DNA from: Owenia fusiformis
Lineage: Eukaryota > Annelida > Polychaeta > Sabellida > Oweniidae
DNA length: 64,000 bases
Reading direction: 5' to 3'
NCBI GenBank assembly: GCA_903813345.2
Contig: CAIIXF020000001.1
Span: 1,796,001 to 1,860,000 of the forward strand
Shown: in pieces, positions 1-10,295 of the stretch
Layout: each line of letters begins with the position of its first letter
Position numbering within the stretch: position 1 is the stretch's first letter
Program-made: the position numbers and the translations under genes
Notes under the pieces: generated by a model
Told to the model about the DNA's origin: nothing
Seen by the model: the letters and a program-made list of their open reading frames with translations, nothing else
The model's database searches: none

Positions 1-285
1 TTCCAACCAAGCCAAGATATGGGGAATATGGCGTCCGAAGTATATATATCATAGAGAGCCTAGGGATTCCAACCAAGCCAAGATACGGGGAATATGGCGT
101 CCAAAGAATATATCATAGAGAGCCTAGGGATTCCAACCAAGCCAAGATATGGGGAATATGGCGTCCAAAGAATATATCATAGAGAGCCTAGGGATTCCAA
201 CCAAGCCAAGATATGGGGAATATGGCGTCCAAAGAATATATCATAGAGAGCCTAGGGATTCCAACCAAGCCAAGATATGGGGAAT
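1..285. repeat. 64-bp tandem repeat array
   Basis: About four and a half copies of a 64-bp unit run from the window edge to about 285. The start TTCCAACC recurs at 1, 67, 131, 195 and 259, so the first unit is 66 bp and the next three are 64 bp. Each unit contains an AvrII-like CCTAGG and the block GGGGAATATGGCGTCC. Copies are almost identical, so the array is young or homogenised. Short open frames on both strands across it are by-products of the repeat. The array continues beyond the left edge. Confidence 0.95.
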
Positions 286-463
286 GCAACACCGTACAAT
301 ACAATTGCAGTTTATTTACATTCGTACGAAAGCAGGCATGAAATCCATTTTTAGGATTGAATACTTGATATGATCGGATCAACTTTCAATGTGACTGACA
401 GTAATGAACAGATAATTAAACAACAGGGTTACATAACTTACACATTCGGCTTGATGTATACTA

Positions 464-658
464 CACTCCCCTCCATAAATTTGGCAACAGGAATATTAAT
501 TGGATGGTGTTTGAATCTTAATTTTTGTTAATTTATTAGCCTACAGTAATGAGAAAATTTATGATTTTGACGGATTTCTTTAAATCGCAAAACAAGAACA
601 GTCTTTGGTAAATGATCCAAAAAAGGACATCCAGTTGCCAATCTTATGAAGGGGAGTG
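464..658. mobile_element. 195-bp MITE with TA target duplication
   Basis: Terminal inverted repeats of about 30 bp (left CACTCCCCTCCATAAA, right end GAAGGGGAGTG) enclose 195 bp without coding capacity. TA dinucleotides flank both ends (462-463 and 659-660), as expected for a Tc1/mariner-type non-autonomous element. Confidence 0.75.
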
Positions 659-799
659 TACATTTAGTCATCTCTAACAGATTTTCATTTTATGAAAAAT
701 CTGATTGACATTTTGTTTTTATAGCATTTAGTCCCCAATATAAACATTCCCAAACGTATTTTGTGAAGGTTACTCAGTTACTTTTTCCTGATATATGTC

Positions 800-931
800 A
801 TTTCCATTTTCACCAGGTGGCCGGCCAAAAGTCTTCAGATTCATAGAGAAATAACAAATTTTTAAATGAAAAAAAGTGTTCACATCGAGATGTTTGGATT
901 GGAGGGGTGTTCAGATATACAGGTTTTACTG
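800..931. repeat. Pogo-like MITE end (copy 1)
   Basis: The sequence ending at 931 reads GGTGTTCAGATATACAGG then TTTTACTG and is followed by TA. Read inward on the minus strand this is CAGTAAAACCTG, the hallmark terminus of pogo/Tigger-type elements. Related ends occur at 12815, 23214 and 36304. The left boundary here is uncertain. Confidence 0.5.
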
Positions 932-933
932 TA

Positions 934-1417
934 TCGTCTACTCATGACTCATTGATCTCTAAGTATATAATATGTTGCCAGTATTAAAGCTGTATATTTC
1001 AATGTGATCCATAAATAATTTAGAGTATTTCTAATATCTCTACCTGCTTATATGATGTCTTTAGCATAGTCCAATCATTATGTTGGCAAATGCATATTGT
1101 ACATAGGTTTTAACAGTTTAAAGCTGTGAATAAAAATTATTTATTTGATATTAATATTATACATTATAGTAAACTCTGCATTAACAATGTTGTTTATTTA
1201 TTTAAAAATCCAAGGTAAAGTTAGTTGTCCCATCAAATAGTTTTGTTAGGGATATACTAGTGAATACATCCATCCATCTATCTGTCTGTCCAGGAAATAA
1301 ATAAAATACTCATGCTACTGGACCAATAACACTTGTTCTGGGGGTTTTAGTTCTTTCATCTAAATCTAGAATGTTTTTATGAAATTTTGAGAGTAGATAA
1401 TTACTAAGATATTATTA
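934..1417. other. AT-rich intergenic DNA, no feature seen
   Basis: No open frame with recognisable content, no inverted repeat and no tandem repeat were seen between the MITE end and the 3' end of the LINE. Confidence 0.6.
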
Positions 1418-1547
1418 TGAGCTTTATTATACTTGTATCCCACATTTGGGCAAAGTGTACAGCTTAAACAGAAAAAAATGAAAAAGCTTAACTAATTATC
1501 TATATAGTATATTAACTAATCAAAGGGTGCTTGATCATTGCAAGATT

Positions 1548-4500
1548 TTATTGGATGCATTTCGTGTTTTTTTCTCTCTCGATAAAAATATTAGATATAT
1601 ATTTTGCTAGTATATTTAATATTATTCCCTCTGAATTAAATAGAAAAATTAATTTATGTTCCACGTTATTCATGTTTTCTAAATTTTGACAGTGTTTTTT
1701 TATTTTATCCATGTAACTTGACCGAACATCTTTTAACTTATTGCATTCTAATAGGTAATGACATTCTGAACCGGTTTTCTTGTTACACATTAAACATTTT
1801 CTTTCTTCAATAGGGGTAATTGGTTTTGTGTAACGACCTGTTTCGATTTCTAATTTATGTGCGCTAATTCTTAGCTTTGTCAAGTTATTTCTGTCTATTT
1901 CATTTTTGATTAAATCCAAGTAGGGTTCCTTGTTCCATTTTGCTTTTATTATCTTATAAAACCTCAATTTACCATTATTTGATTTTATTTTAGTTTCCCA
2001 AAATTGTATGTATCTATTTTCCAGTAATTTCTTAATTTCTCTTGGTTTTAAGTTTAAATAGTTTGGTGAAGTACCATTGTAAATATATTTAAGTACATCA
2101 TTGATGTGCGTGAGCCATGATTGTTTATTCATATCTGTCAGTTGTTTATTTACCTCAAGGGCTTCACGTAGAAGCGAGTCGGTTCCTTTATTGTTAATAT
2201 GATTAAGATATTTCATTTGTTGATAAAACAAAGAAATAAATAGTGGAAACCTACCTAAATCGCCTCGTGTAGCGTCATTACTGGCCTTTCTGTTAACACC
2301 GAGTATCGATTTCATAAATGATATATGAAGAGATTCAAATGTTATTCCATCATATCCCTTTTCTAATGCCCATTGTGGGTCTTTTTTAATTTTACTCGAG
2401 TTTAAGATACCCGTACCCCATATATCAGATCCATAGAGGCATATGGGCTTTATGAGTTGATCAAATAGTTTTAAGCATAATGATGGTTTCATATTACCAT
2501 TAGAAATTAGACTTAATAATTTAAATTTTGCCTTTTCAGCTTTGTCTTTGATATGCTGGGCTGCAGGTCTCATTGACCCACTTATGCTTAATTCCATTCC
2601 CAGGTAAATGTATCGTGAAACAGATTCTATTTTGTAATTTCCTATAAAGAAGTGATTATCAATAAGTCTACCATTTTTATTCATTACCATAATTTTGGTT
2701 TTATCAGTGTTGATATTTAAGTGCCATTCTTCACAGTATTTTTCTAATTTGTCCAATTTGGTTTGCATTTCATCTTTTGAGGATGCGATAATTACTAAGT
2801 CATCAGCAAAAAGGAGGCTTCCAATTCGCTTATTATTTAATAATGGGTCTGTTTTGAGATCTAATGTTTTAATAATGTCATTTATATATATATTAAATAG
2901 AAGAGGACTTAGGGGGTCCCCCTGTTTTATTCCCTTGTTACAGTCAAATTCATTGGTAAATAAACCCTCATTATCTAGTCTGACTCTTGCTTTTGAATGT
3001 GAATATATATGTTTTATCATTTTATAGAATAAACCGTTTACACCCGATTGCAAAAGTTTCAAAAATAATCCATCATGCCATACCGTATCGAAAGCTTTCC
3101 TCAAATCAACAAAACACATATATATATTCCCTTTTTCACTTAGTACGTATTTATCCACGAGGGTTCGTATTATGAACATGTGGTCAGTTGTTCGTGCTTT
3201 CTTTGTGAAACCGGCTTGATTTTCCGATATTATTTTTCTGTCATGTACAAAGGCGTAAAGTCTATTATACAAAATTATTGAAAATAATTTGCCAAAGCAA
3301 TCAGAAATAAAAATACCTCTGTAATTTCCAGGGTCTTTCGTCGTTCCTTTCTTAAATAACGTAACGATTGATGAAATATTCCATTTCTCAGGGAAAACTG
3401 TTTTGCTCAGTAATATGTTAAACATTTTACAGATAACATTATTTAAAACTGAGTATGACGCTTTAATCATTTCATAGCAAATGCCGTTAAAACCCGAACT
3501 CTTGTTGTTCTTTAATTGCTTAACTGCCTTGTTAACCTCGTTTTCTGTTATTCTGAAGCTAAGTTCGTCAAAATGATTGTCGTTTTCTATTGATTTAACA
3601 ATTTCGTTGACTTTTTTGTTGTTTTCGGTATTTTTATCCTTTTCAAATAATTTGGAAAAATGTTCATGCCATTTCTCTGGTGTTATATACGCGGACTTAT
3701 TGTTTCCGTCTTTTTGCCTTAGTTGCTCAAGTAGGGACCAATATTCTTTAGGGTCATTGTCATAAAGTTCTTCTAATTTATTTATCATATTAGTTTTAAA
3801 TTTCCTCTGTTTTATCTTACAGCATTTCCTATATTCCTTTAGCAACTTGAAGTAATTACCTCTAATCATATTATCATTTGGTGATTTTATTAGTTTTGCT
3901 CCAATTGACTTAACCTTTCTTTTCAGTATACTGCAATCATTATCAAACCATTTTTGAGATATCGAGCCCCCTTTCTTTTTACAGGGTAACTTTTTTCGTA
4001 GTGTTCTTTTTGCTGTGTTAATTATAATTTTTTCGAGCTTGTCAATACAATCATCAATATTATAGGTGTCGTTTAGCTCGTAATTGAGTTCATTTACATC
4101 ATTTCGTGTTTTGAAATTATTGGAGAGGTCCGTTTTAAATAGTACCTCGCGACGGGCGTCCCATTTATATTTGATTGGTTTCATTTTGATAGTATGCCCA
4201 TTGTTTTTAGTCCGATTGTTACCGTGGTCGTTTGGTATTCGTACTTGCATTAATAGAGAAATCTTGCAATGATCAGAGAGCACACAAAGGTTATCATGAA
4301 CCTTGAAGTACATAATATCTGGAAGCATATTTTCATGAATAATACAATAGTCAACTACACTGCTTCCATTCCATTTATGACAGGTGAATCTACCGGGCGA
4401 GTCCCCAAGTACTCTGCCATTTATAATTCGTAAATTAGATGACCTGCATAGGTCTAGTAGCTTCTTACCCGAAGCATCAACAACTGAATCCATGCTGGAA

Positions 4501-5111
4501 CGTTCATTGATGGTGACATCATTGGGACAAAGTAGAATGTTTGGGATATGATCATCATAACCGTGATTATTTTCAAAATCGCGTACTTCACCTGTTCTTG
4601 AATTAAGATCTCCCATAATCATAACATCACCTATATTAGAATATTTATTTATTTCTTTTGTCAAAATCTCGTATGGGTCATCCCCTGAGTTGAATTTACC
4701 TTTTGGGTTATAGTTTGCAGGTGAAAAATACGTTATACATAAGTACATGTCATTACTTGTATTAAAGAACTTTTTTGAAAGTTTAACCCACAGGATATCT
4801 GGTGTCTTCGTTTTGATTATTGTCGTTCCTGCTATATATGTATTTCTTATAAGTACAGCTAATCCGCCATGACGTTTCCTGCCAGATTTAGCTCTATTTA
4901 CCGAAAATGATGTGAAGCCCTTAACTCTATCAAAACATATCGGGTCTTTTTCATCACCATGTGTTTCGGTTAGACAGACTATATCATGTGTTATTAATTC
5001 TTTGATAAAATCATTATCGTGCAATTTGTTCCTTACTTTGCTTTCAATTCCCTGAACGTTCCAGCAAGCGATATTTAAATGTGTGGTAATGGTCGTATTT
5101 TTATATATCAT
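1548..5111 (-). CDS. LINE ORF2: APE endonuclease, reverse transcriptase, C-terminal zinc motif
   Basis: 1187 aa, intact. The APE-like endonuclease (about 10-290) shows NVQG with Asn18, TETH with Glu49, GDLNSRTG (Asp168, Asn170), VVDY (Asp254) and LSDH (Asp280, His281), which is the full catalytic set. The reverse transcriptase (about 530-840) shows YRGI, FVDLRKAFD (catalytic Asp669), KQGDPLSPLLFN (729-740) and FADD (768-771, catalytic Asp pair). A C-terminal CX2CX8HX4C motif (Cys1106, Cys1109, His1118, Cys1123) resembles the zinc knuckle of many LINEs. The protein would nick target DNA and copy the element RNA from the nick. No stop or frameshift was seen, so the product could be functional. 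Confidence 0.95.
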   Translation of the reverse strand: MIYKNTTITTHLNIACWNVQGIESKVRNKLHDNDFIKELITHDIVCLTETHGDEKDPICFDRVKGFTSFSVNRAKSGRKRHGGLAVLIRNTYIAGTTIIKTKTPDILWVKLSKKFFNTSNDMYLCITYFSPANYNPKGKFNSGDDPYEILTKEINKYSNIGDVMIMGDLNSRTGEVRDFENNHGYDDHIPNILLCPNDVTINERSSMDSVVDASGKKLLDLCRSSNLRIINGRVLGDSPGRFTCHKWNGSSVVDYCIIHENMLPDIMYFKVHDNLCVLSDHCKISLLMQVRIPNDHGNNRTKNNGHTIKMKPIKYKWDARREVLFKTDLSNNFKTRNDVNELNYELNDTYNIDDCIDKLEKIIINTAKRTLRKKLPCKKKGGSISQKWFDNDCSILKRKVKSIGAKLIKSPNDNMIRGNYFKLLKEYRKCCKIKQRKFKTNMINKLEELYDNDPKEYWSLLEQLRQKDGNNKSAYITPEKWHEHFSKLFEKDKNTENNKKVNEIVKSIENDNHFDELSFRITENEVNKAVKQLKNNKSSGFNGICYEMIKASYSVLNNVICKMFNILLSKTVFPEKWNISSIVTLFKKGTTKDPGNYRGIFISDCFGKLFSIILYNRLYAFVHDRKIISENQAGFTKKARTTDHMFIIRTLVDKYVLSEKGNIYMCFVDLRKAFDTVWHDGLFLKLLQSGVNGLFYKMIKHIYSHSKARVRLDNEGLFTNEFDCNKGIKQGDPLSPLLFNIYINDIIKTLDLKTDPLLNNKRIGSLLFADDLVIIASSKDEMQTKLDKLEKYCEEWHLNINTDKTKIMVMNKNGRLIDNHFFIGNYKIESVSRYIYLGMELSISGSMRPAAQHIKDKAEKAKFKLLSLISNGNMKPSLCLKLFDQLIKPICLYGSDIWGTGILNSSKIKKDPQWALEKGYDGITFESLHISFMKSILGVNRKASNDATRGDLGRFPLFISLFYQQMKYLNHINNKGTDSLLREALEVNKQLTDMNKQSWLTHINDVLKYIYNGTSPNYLNLKPREIKKLLENRYIQFWETKIKSNNGKLRFYKIIKAKWNKEPYLDLIKNEIDRNNLTKLRISAHKLEIETGRYTKPITPIEERKCLMCNKKTGSECHYLLECNKLKDVRSSYMDKIKKHCQNLENMNNVEHKLIFLFNSEGIILNILAKYISNIFIEREKNTKCIQ

Positions 5112-5786
5112 TATAATACGTAAATATGTTAATTAACATTCAACATCTTACATCTTACATCCCGACATACTGAAAATATAATGTAATGATTGCATATAGT
5201 GTACTTCTGCTGATAACGTCTTAAATGCGTAGAAGTATTATACATTCTTACTTGAATTTATAATATAATTAAACGTCTTATATAACTTATTTAGTCGCTG
5301 ATCCGTCTAAATTATACAGTCATTTTATCTGACTGAAGTGTCTTTGAAACTGTGACCTACATGTATATCCTGGCTTTAAACCATATCTGGAGTATATTGA
5401 TAACATATCGAATACATATCGGAAACTACTACTACATTATACTACAATACAATATAGTACAACACAATACAATACTACATTATACTACAATACAATACAA
5501 TAATATCGCTGGTCTTGAGTGAGTAGAAGTTAACAATCCGTTTATGGTCGTAAATTCGCTGACCAGTCTAGAGTACCAACAGTTCCTTTATCGATAGTAT
5601 CTTTGATACTATGCCCTACATGTATGTCTTGACTTAAAACCGTAAACGGAATGAATGAGTAAAATTCTTGATTACATTCTTAGTTACCATAGTTTTACAA
5701 AATAGTGAAACATCTTAACTAAATAACGTTTAATTCGTCTAGTGTAGTCACTGATGATCAGTTTAGATTACCATCAGGCCCCGAAT
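5112..5786 (-). other. Spacer between LINE ORF1 and ORF2
   Basis: 675 bp without a long frame. It contains imperfect internal repeats: a block around TATCTTTGATACT followed by CCTACATGTAT occurs near 5340, 5590 and 5790, and a CAATACAATA-rich simple stretch lies at 5440-5505. Such a long inter-ORF spacer implies that ORF2 is translated by reinitiation, an internal entry site or a separate transcript. Confidence 0.5.
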
Positions 5787-7901
5787 CTAGTATCTTTGAT
5801 ACTGTTGCCTATATCTTGGCCGAGATCCATAAAAGTTATTGTTACTGGTCATGTTATTGTTGTTACGATGTGCTGGTTGGGAGAGATTACAGAACTTTCT
5901 AACCGTGCGAAGTATATTCCCGCAGAGCACTCTAGTTCCTTGTTCGTTAATATGTACGTTATCTCTGTAGAGATGGGGTTTCGGTTGGCCATTCAGTCCT
6001 AGATTGTCATTGGGGCAGCATGTGACGTTGTCGTTATCGTGGAATACTACTTCCAATTGGCTAGCTATAGATTTCTGACGGAGGTTCCATTTTGGGTTGT
6101 CTTTTCTCGGTGGTGGTAAGGACACTATAATCTTCGAGTTCGGAGCCTTTGTTTCGTTGAGTTTGACCAGTTCCTCCATCGATTTGATGATCCTTTCATC
6201 TGATTGTACTGATTTGACATCATTACTTAACACCTGGAACACTGTTATGTCTGGTTTTGAAGTTGAACCATTTACGTAATCTTTAGCCTGTTGAATTGTA
6301 TAGGCCTGTTCAACTGACACGTTAAGTCCGCTCATCCTCTTGCCATCCACATGGGACAAAATGCTTGATCCGATTAGTTTAACAGTTGGTTCCTTCTCGC
6401 TATTCTCATCGTTTGTTATTTCTATTAGATTGTTAGATTTCCTGGTTACCACTGTGTAAGGCGTGTCGTCTTTCTTCTCGTGTGCTAATTTTTTGCACTG
6501 GAGTTTGAGTTCAAAATTTTCCTCTTCCTTATCTTCTAAATACTGGTTTTTATTTTTTATTCTTTGTTGTAGCTCTTCCATTTCATTGTTATTTGATCTG
6601 ATAACTGAATCCTGTTTCTCCACCTTCTTCCTCAGTGTGTTAAGATCGTGAAGTTCATCATCTTGTTTGGATATAACTTGCATCTTTGATTGAATCTTTT
6701 CATTTAGTTCTTCGATTTCTCTGTTTTTTGAACTTATAATTGTTTGTTGGTGATCAATTTCACTTTGATACGCCTTAATTTTTCTGGCTTGGTCTGTAAC
6801 AAAATCAGCTTGTTCTTTTCTTATCTTTCTTACTCTGCGTAATTCTGTATCATGCTCGCAAGTCGATTCTTCTCCTGAGCATCGCGTTTCTTTCTGTGAT
6901 ACGTTGTTCACACTCACTTTGTCTATTAGATCGCAAACTGTATTTTCTAATTTTTCCATCTTTCTAGTTATTTTTGACAGTTCTTGCTGAAGGATGCTGG
7001 TCTCACAACTCTTTGTATTATTGGATTCGGTTTCAGACACGTTATCTGTTGAAGTTACTTTTGTTTTTTTGTCGCCATCCTTATTTTTTACAGTTAGAGT
7101 CTCGTTATTTACAATTGGAGTCTCGTTATTTTTTACAGTTGGAGTCTCGTTATTTACAATTGGAGTCTCGTTATTTACAGTTGGAGTCTCGTTATTTACA
7201 GCTGGATTTTCGTTATCGTGATTATTGTGGTTCATGATGTTATTTTCGTGAACGTTGTTATCTTCCAAATCCTCTATCTCGTTCTCGTCCTGTGCATTTT
7301 CATGGTCTGGTTGAGTACATCTTAGTTTTACATTTGTGACCTCGTTGTCGTGATAATCATTGTTTATGGTATCATTTTCTGTGCTTTTTATCTCATGATC
7401 GTTAATATCGGTTGTAGATGTTATGCTCTTTATCTGTGTATTTGACTGATCTTGAGTATTGTCCTTTTTTTCTGTGTTTGATTGCTTGATCTGATAAGTA
7501 GTGCTTTTCAAGATTGGAAACACCTGGGATTTGAATTCAGTGATGTTATTTCCTTGTATTTGAATGGTTCCAGTTGTTAAGAAAACTGTTACTTTATACT
7601 CTGATGCTTCTACACTGATCTTCTTGAGATCCTCACAGATTTCCATTTGTTTGTTGTTATAGTCTTCATAATATAGGTGTAATGTTATTATCCAGTTTAA
7701 CAACCCATCTTGATTCGTTCTGAACACACAGTATGTATCTGAGCTGCAATGTTCATTGAGAGAGTCCAGCGTTGCTAATTTAGATTTAGATCCGGTTGCT
7801 TTCTTTAGTTTACTCGGAACGTGCTTCCTGTAATGACTACCAATGGTTTGAATACGTTTCACAACTTCCTTGTTGGACATAAAGACTTTAAAATCAGACA
7901 T
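5787..7901 (-). CDS. LINE ORF1 protein: coiled coil plus SGNH-esterase-like domain
   Basis: 704 aa. Residues 1-140 form a compact conserved-looking N-terminal domain, with a strand-rich stretch around VTVFLTTGTIQIQG. Residues 150-235 are polar and Asn/Asp-rich. Residues 236-271 are five or six copies of a seven-residue repeat (NNETPTV/NNETPIV, a 21-bp DNA repeat at about 7085-7205). Residues 300-475 are a long charged coiled coil, probably for trimerisation. Residues 505-675 look like an SGNH/GDSL hydrolase: block I GSSILSH (511-517, with Ser in place of the usual Asp of GDS), block III VLSNDV (557-562) and block V DNVHINEQG (647-655) with Asp and His three residues apart. The C-terminus is Asn/Arg-rich and likely binds nucleic acid. 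Esterase-type ORF1 proteins are known from CR1/L2-like LINEs; their role (membrane or RNP association) is unresolved. It starts at the first ATG of the frame. Confidence 0.85.
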   Translation of the reverse strand: MSDFKVFMSNKEVVKRIQTIGSHYRKHVPSKLKKATGSKSKLATLDSLNEHCSSDTYCVFRTNQDGLLNWIITLHLYYEDYNNKQMEICEDLKKISVEASEYKVTVFLTTGTIQIQGNNITEFKSQVFPILKSTTYQIKQSNTEKKDNTQDQSNTQIKSITSTTDINDHEIKSTENDTINNDYHDNEVTNVKLRCTQPDHENAQDENEIEDLEDNNVHENNIMNHNNHDNENPAVNNETPTVNNETPIVNNETPTVKNNETPIVNNETLTVKNKDGDKKTKVTSTDNVSETESNNTKSCETSILQQELSKITRKMEKLENTVCDLIDKVSVNNVSQKETRCSGEESTCEHDTELRRVRKIRKEQADFVTDQARKIKAYQSEIDHQQTIISSKNREIEELNEKIQSKMQVISKQDDELHDLNTLRKKVEKQDSVIRSNNNEMEELQQRIKNKNQYLEDKEEENFELKLQCKKLAHEKKDDTPYTVVTRKSNNLIEITNDENSEKEPTVKLIGSSILSHVDGKRMSGLNVSVEQAYTIQQAKDYVNGSTSKPDITVFQVLSNDVKSVQSDERIIKSMEELVKLNETKAPNSKIIVSLPPPRKDNPKWNLRQKSIASQLEVVFHDNDNVTCCPNDNLGLNGQPKPHLYRDNVHINEQGTRVLCGNILRTVRKFCNLSQPAHRNNNNMTSNNNFYGSRPRYRQQYQRY

Positions 7902-8746
7902 CGTAGCTACCCGGTTATTTCACTAAATATGATTACTGAACGTTACACTGTATGAAACGAATTTTACACTGCACGAAACGTTGTCTTTTTAACGTAGTCA
8001 AATAGCAACGTTTTTAGAGTTAGTATATGGGGTCTATCGACCGCAGTCGCCGATAATACAATTAAAATGTCAAAACGTGATATAAACTGTTGTCGTAACC
8101 TGTTTTAGCGTTTTGTTCTTCATACAATCCTTGCGTTAAGGTAAGTAAATCCTTTGTACACTCCAATATGTCGGGATATACGATATTTGAGTATTAATTT
8201 GGAGAGCGCATTTTTAGTCTGCTTTCAATAAGACATATTTAACTCCCTTCAATAAGCATAGTCAAGCTTGTTTACCCAGAGAAATACCAATTACCAAGGT
8301 AACAGTAGCCACTGACCAATGTCCCCACCAGATTACTAATGTGGATCGAATAACATGGGAGATAAACATACTAGTAGGAAAGTGTTTATCTAAACTTTAA
8401 TTTTTATTTGTATAAACTAAAACAGTCACATTTCCAAAGAAAACTGAACTTGAACAATTTTCAAAACCACATTTCTAGATGAAAATTTATATGTAGATTT
8501 CAATGTACTTTGATTAAATATTGAAGATGAAATGACAAAAATCAAAATAATTTCTACATTCAGAAAATACTATTCAATGCCTATAACAAGAGAGCAGTGT
8601 TTTGGAGGATTTGTTAAAATCTTTATATTACGTATAATCATCTAGTACTGGCACTTTATGTCTTAAAATTCCAGCATATTAAATGATGTGCCAATATTTT
8701 TCATTAACAAATCAGAAAAAACAAGATACATGTGACAGTGATAATA
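7902..8746. other. LINE 5' region and flank, with a dispersed repeat
   Basis: The first 100-250 bp are presumably the LINE 5' UTR (GC-richer around 8030-8160), but no boundary was identified. Positions 8440-8580 are a diverged direct copy of 42710-42850 (shared blocks TTTCTAGATG, ACATGTAGATTTCAA and ATTATTTCTAC). No gene was seen. Confidence 0.45.
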
Positions 8747-8748
8747 TA

Positions 8749-10293
8749 CAGGGTGGGCCAAAAAAAACCACCCCCCTAGCCAATATTTCTGATAAATATT
8801 CAATTTTTAACATGCACACCAACAATGATATATCATTTTAAAGACAATTTAATTTGAAACAAAATGATATATAATAGAACAGTTTTCAACAACTCTGGCT
8901 CGAGATATAACCATTTATGTGACATGGGGGTCAAAAAACACCTTTTCAATTTTCGTTTATTTTGCGAACAATTGCCTATTTCTACCAAATTCTAGTAAAT
9001 TACAACATTGTCATGAGTCTTTCATAATTGGATATTATATATTGTTTTCATTCAGTTTTGGAACCTTGCATGCTCAATATACATGTGTATGCTTATAAAA
9101 CTAATTCATTTCTTATTCAGTATGTCCGAATATGGCTCAAAAGACTCACCCCCGGACCCAAATTCTGATTTGATTTCTCGCTTAAAACGCGAAAGCCATT
9201 GGTATAATTGATGGACCTCTGCAGAAGTACCATCCAACACCTAATAATTCATTCTTTCTGTTTGTCTACACCCCTAATGGGCTAGGGATCTCCATATGCC
9301 AACTGTTCTAAATGCCCCAAGTACTATTCATGTAATCAAAAGGCTATACTCTATATCAGTAAGCAAGAATAGTGACATTTGCGATAAAAGGCTACTCAAA
9401 TCGAGATGACATTTTTCTGAAAGGTAGGTGGTGTCCACTCGGTGTTTCCCAAAAAGGAAAGACCGTACAGGCCCTGTTTTTTGAACCAGGAGCAAAAATA
9501 TACTCTGAATGTTAATGACATGAGGTGGTAAAAAAGGACTCCTCGAGAATATAAAAAACATGTGAAAGAAATTTCATTTTCTGATAGAACAGTGCTCCAT
9601 CACACAGGTCCAATGCTACCCTGGAGTTTTTGGAGATTCGAAATGTCACCATCTTTAGCCCAGAAAAATGGCTTATTGGCAGTCCAGTTGCCAATAATGT
9701 TGATTACCATACCTGGGGGCATCTAGAACAGTTGGTATTTAAATATACCCAGCCTATCAGGGATGTAGAGGAACTAAAAGAAAGAATAACTAGTAGTTGA
9801 ATGGTACTTCCGCATACATCCATCAATTATGCCATCAACCAATGGCTTCCGCGTCTTAAGCGAATAATCCAATCAGAGGATGGGTCCGGGGGGTGGGTCT
9901 ATTGAGCTATTTTTGGACAGACTGAAGAAGAAATGAATTAGTTTTATGAGCATACACATGTAAATTGAGCATGTGTGGTTCAAAAACTGAATGAAAACAA
10001 TATATAATATCCATTTATGAAAGACTCATGACAATGTTGTAATTTACTAAAATTTGGTAGAAATAGGCAATTGTTCGCAAAATCGACGAAAATTGAAAAG
10101 GTGTTTTTTGACCCCCATGTCACATAAATGGTCATATTTCTATATGGGGTTGTTGAAAATGGTGCTATTATATATCATTTTGTTGCAAATTAAATTATCT
10201 TTAATATGATATATCATTGTTGGTGTGATTGTTAAAAAATAAATATTTATCAGGAATATTGGCTAGGGGGGTGGTTTTTTTTGGCCCACCCTG
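8749..10293. mobile_element. Mariner-like element converted into a giant inverted repeat
   Basis: The ends are CAGGGTGGGCCAAAA and its complement, flanked by TA (8747-8748, 10294-10295). The inverted similarity continues for about 480 bp from each end (8749-9230 against 9817-10293), far longer than normal mariner TIRs. The right arm contains the 3' end of a transposase frame, and the left arm contains the same coding tail in reverse. The element is therefore not a simple deletion derivative but a 3'-half inverted duplication around a 590-bp centre. Confidence 0.85.
9588..9905 (+). pseudogene. Decayed mariner-like (DDE/D) transposase, C-terminal part
   Basis: One frame gives NSAPSHR, FLEIRNVTIFSPEKW, NNVDYHTWGHLEQLV and VEELKERI, the typical end of a mariner-like transposase. 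There is a stop just before NSAPSHR, where QD would normally stand, so the second catalytic Asp is lost, and another in-frame TGA after ERITSS. The reading resumes with INYAINQWLPRLKRII up to TGA at 9903. Non-functional. Confidence 0.75.
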
Positions 10294-10295
10294 TA

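Larger units (their letters stand above)
1418..8000 (-). mobile_element. Nearly full-length two-ORF non-LTR retrotransposon (LINE)
   Basis: The element reads right to left: a 5' region above 7901, ORF1 (7901-5787), a 675-bp spacer, ORF2 (5111-1548) and a short 3' UTR. An AATAAA lies on the minus strand at about 1421-1427, followed by an ATAATA-rich tail. Both ORFs are open over their whole length, so the copy is recent or still active. The esterase-like ORF1, APE endonuclease and RT suggest the CR1/L2/jockey side of the LINE tree; this is an inference, and the exact clade is not decided. The outer boundaries are approximate because I found no convincing target-site duplication. Confidence 0.9.

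Noticed and set aside
149-373. 74-codon frame with repeated peptide
   Set aside because: Produced by the 64-bp tandem repeat.
2695-3027. 110-codon plus-strand frame
   Set aside because: Antisense shadow of the LINE reverse transcriptase.
6974-7237. Plus-strand frames with repeated QLESRYL-like peptide
   Set aside because: Antisense of the NNETP repeat region of ORF1.
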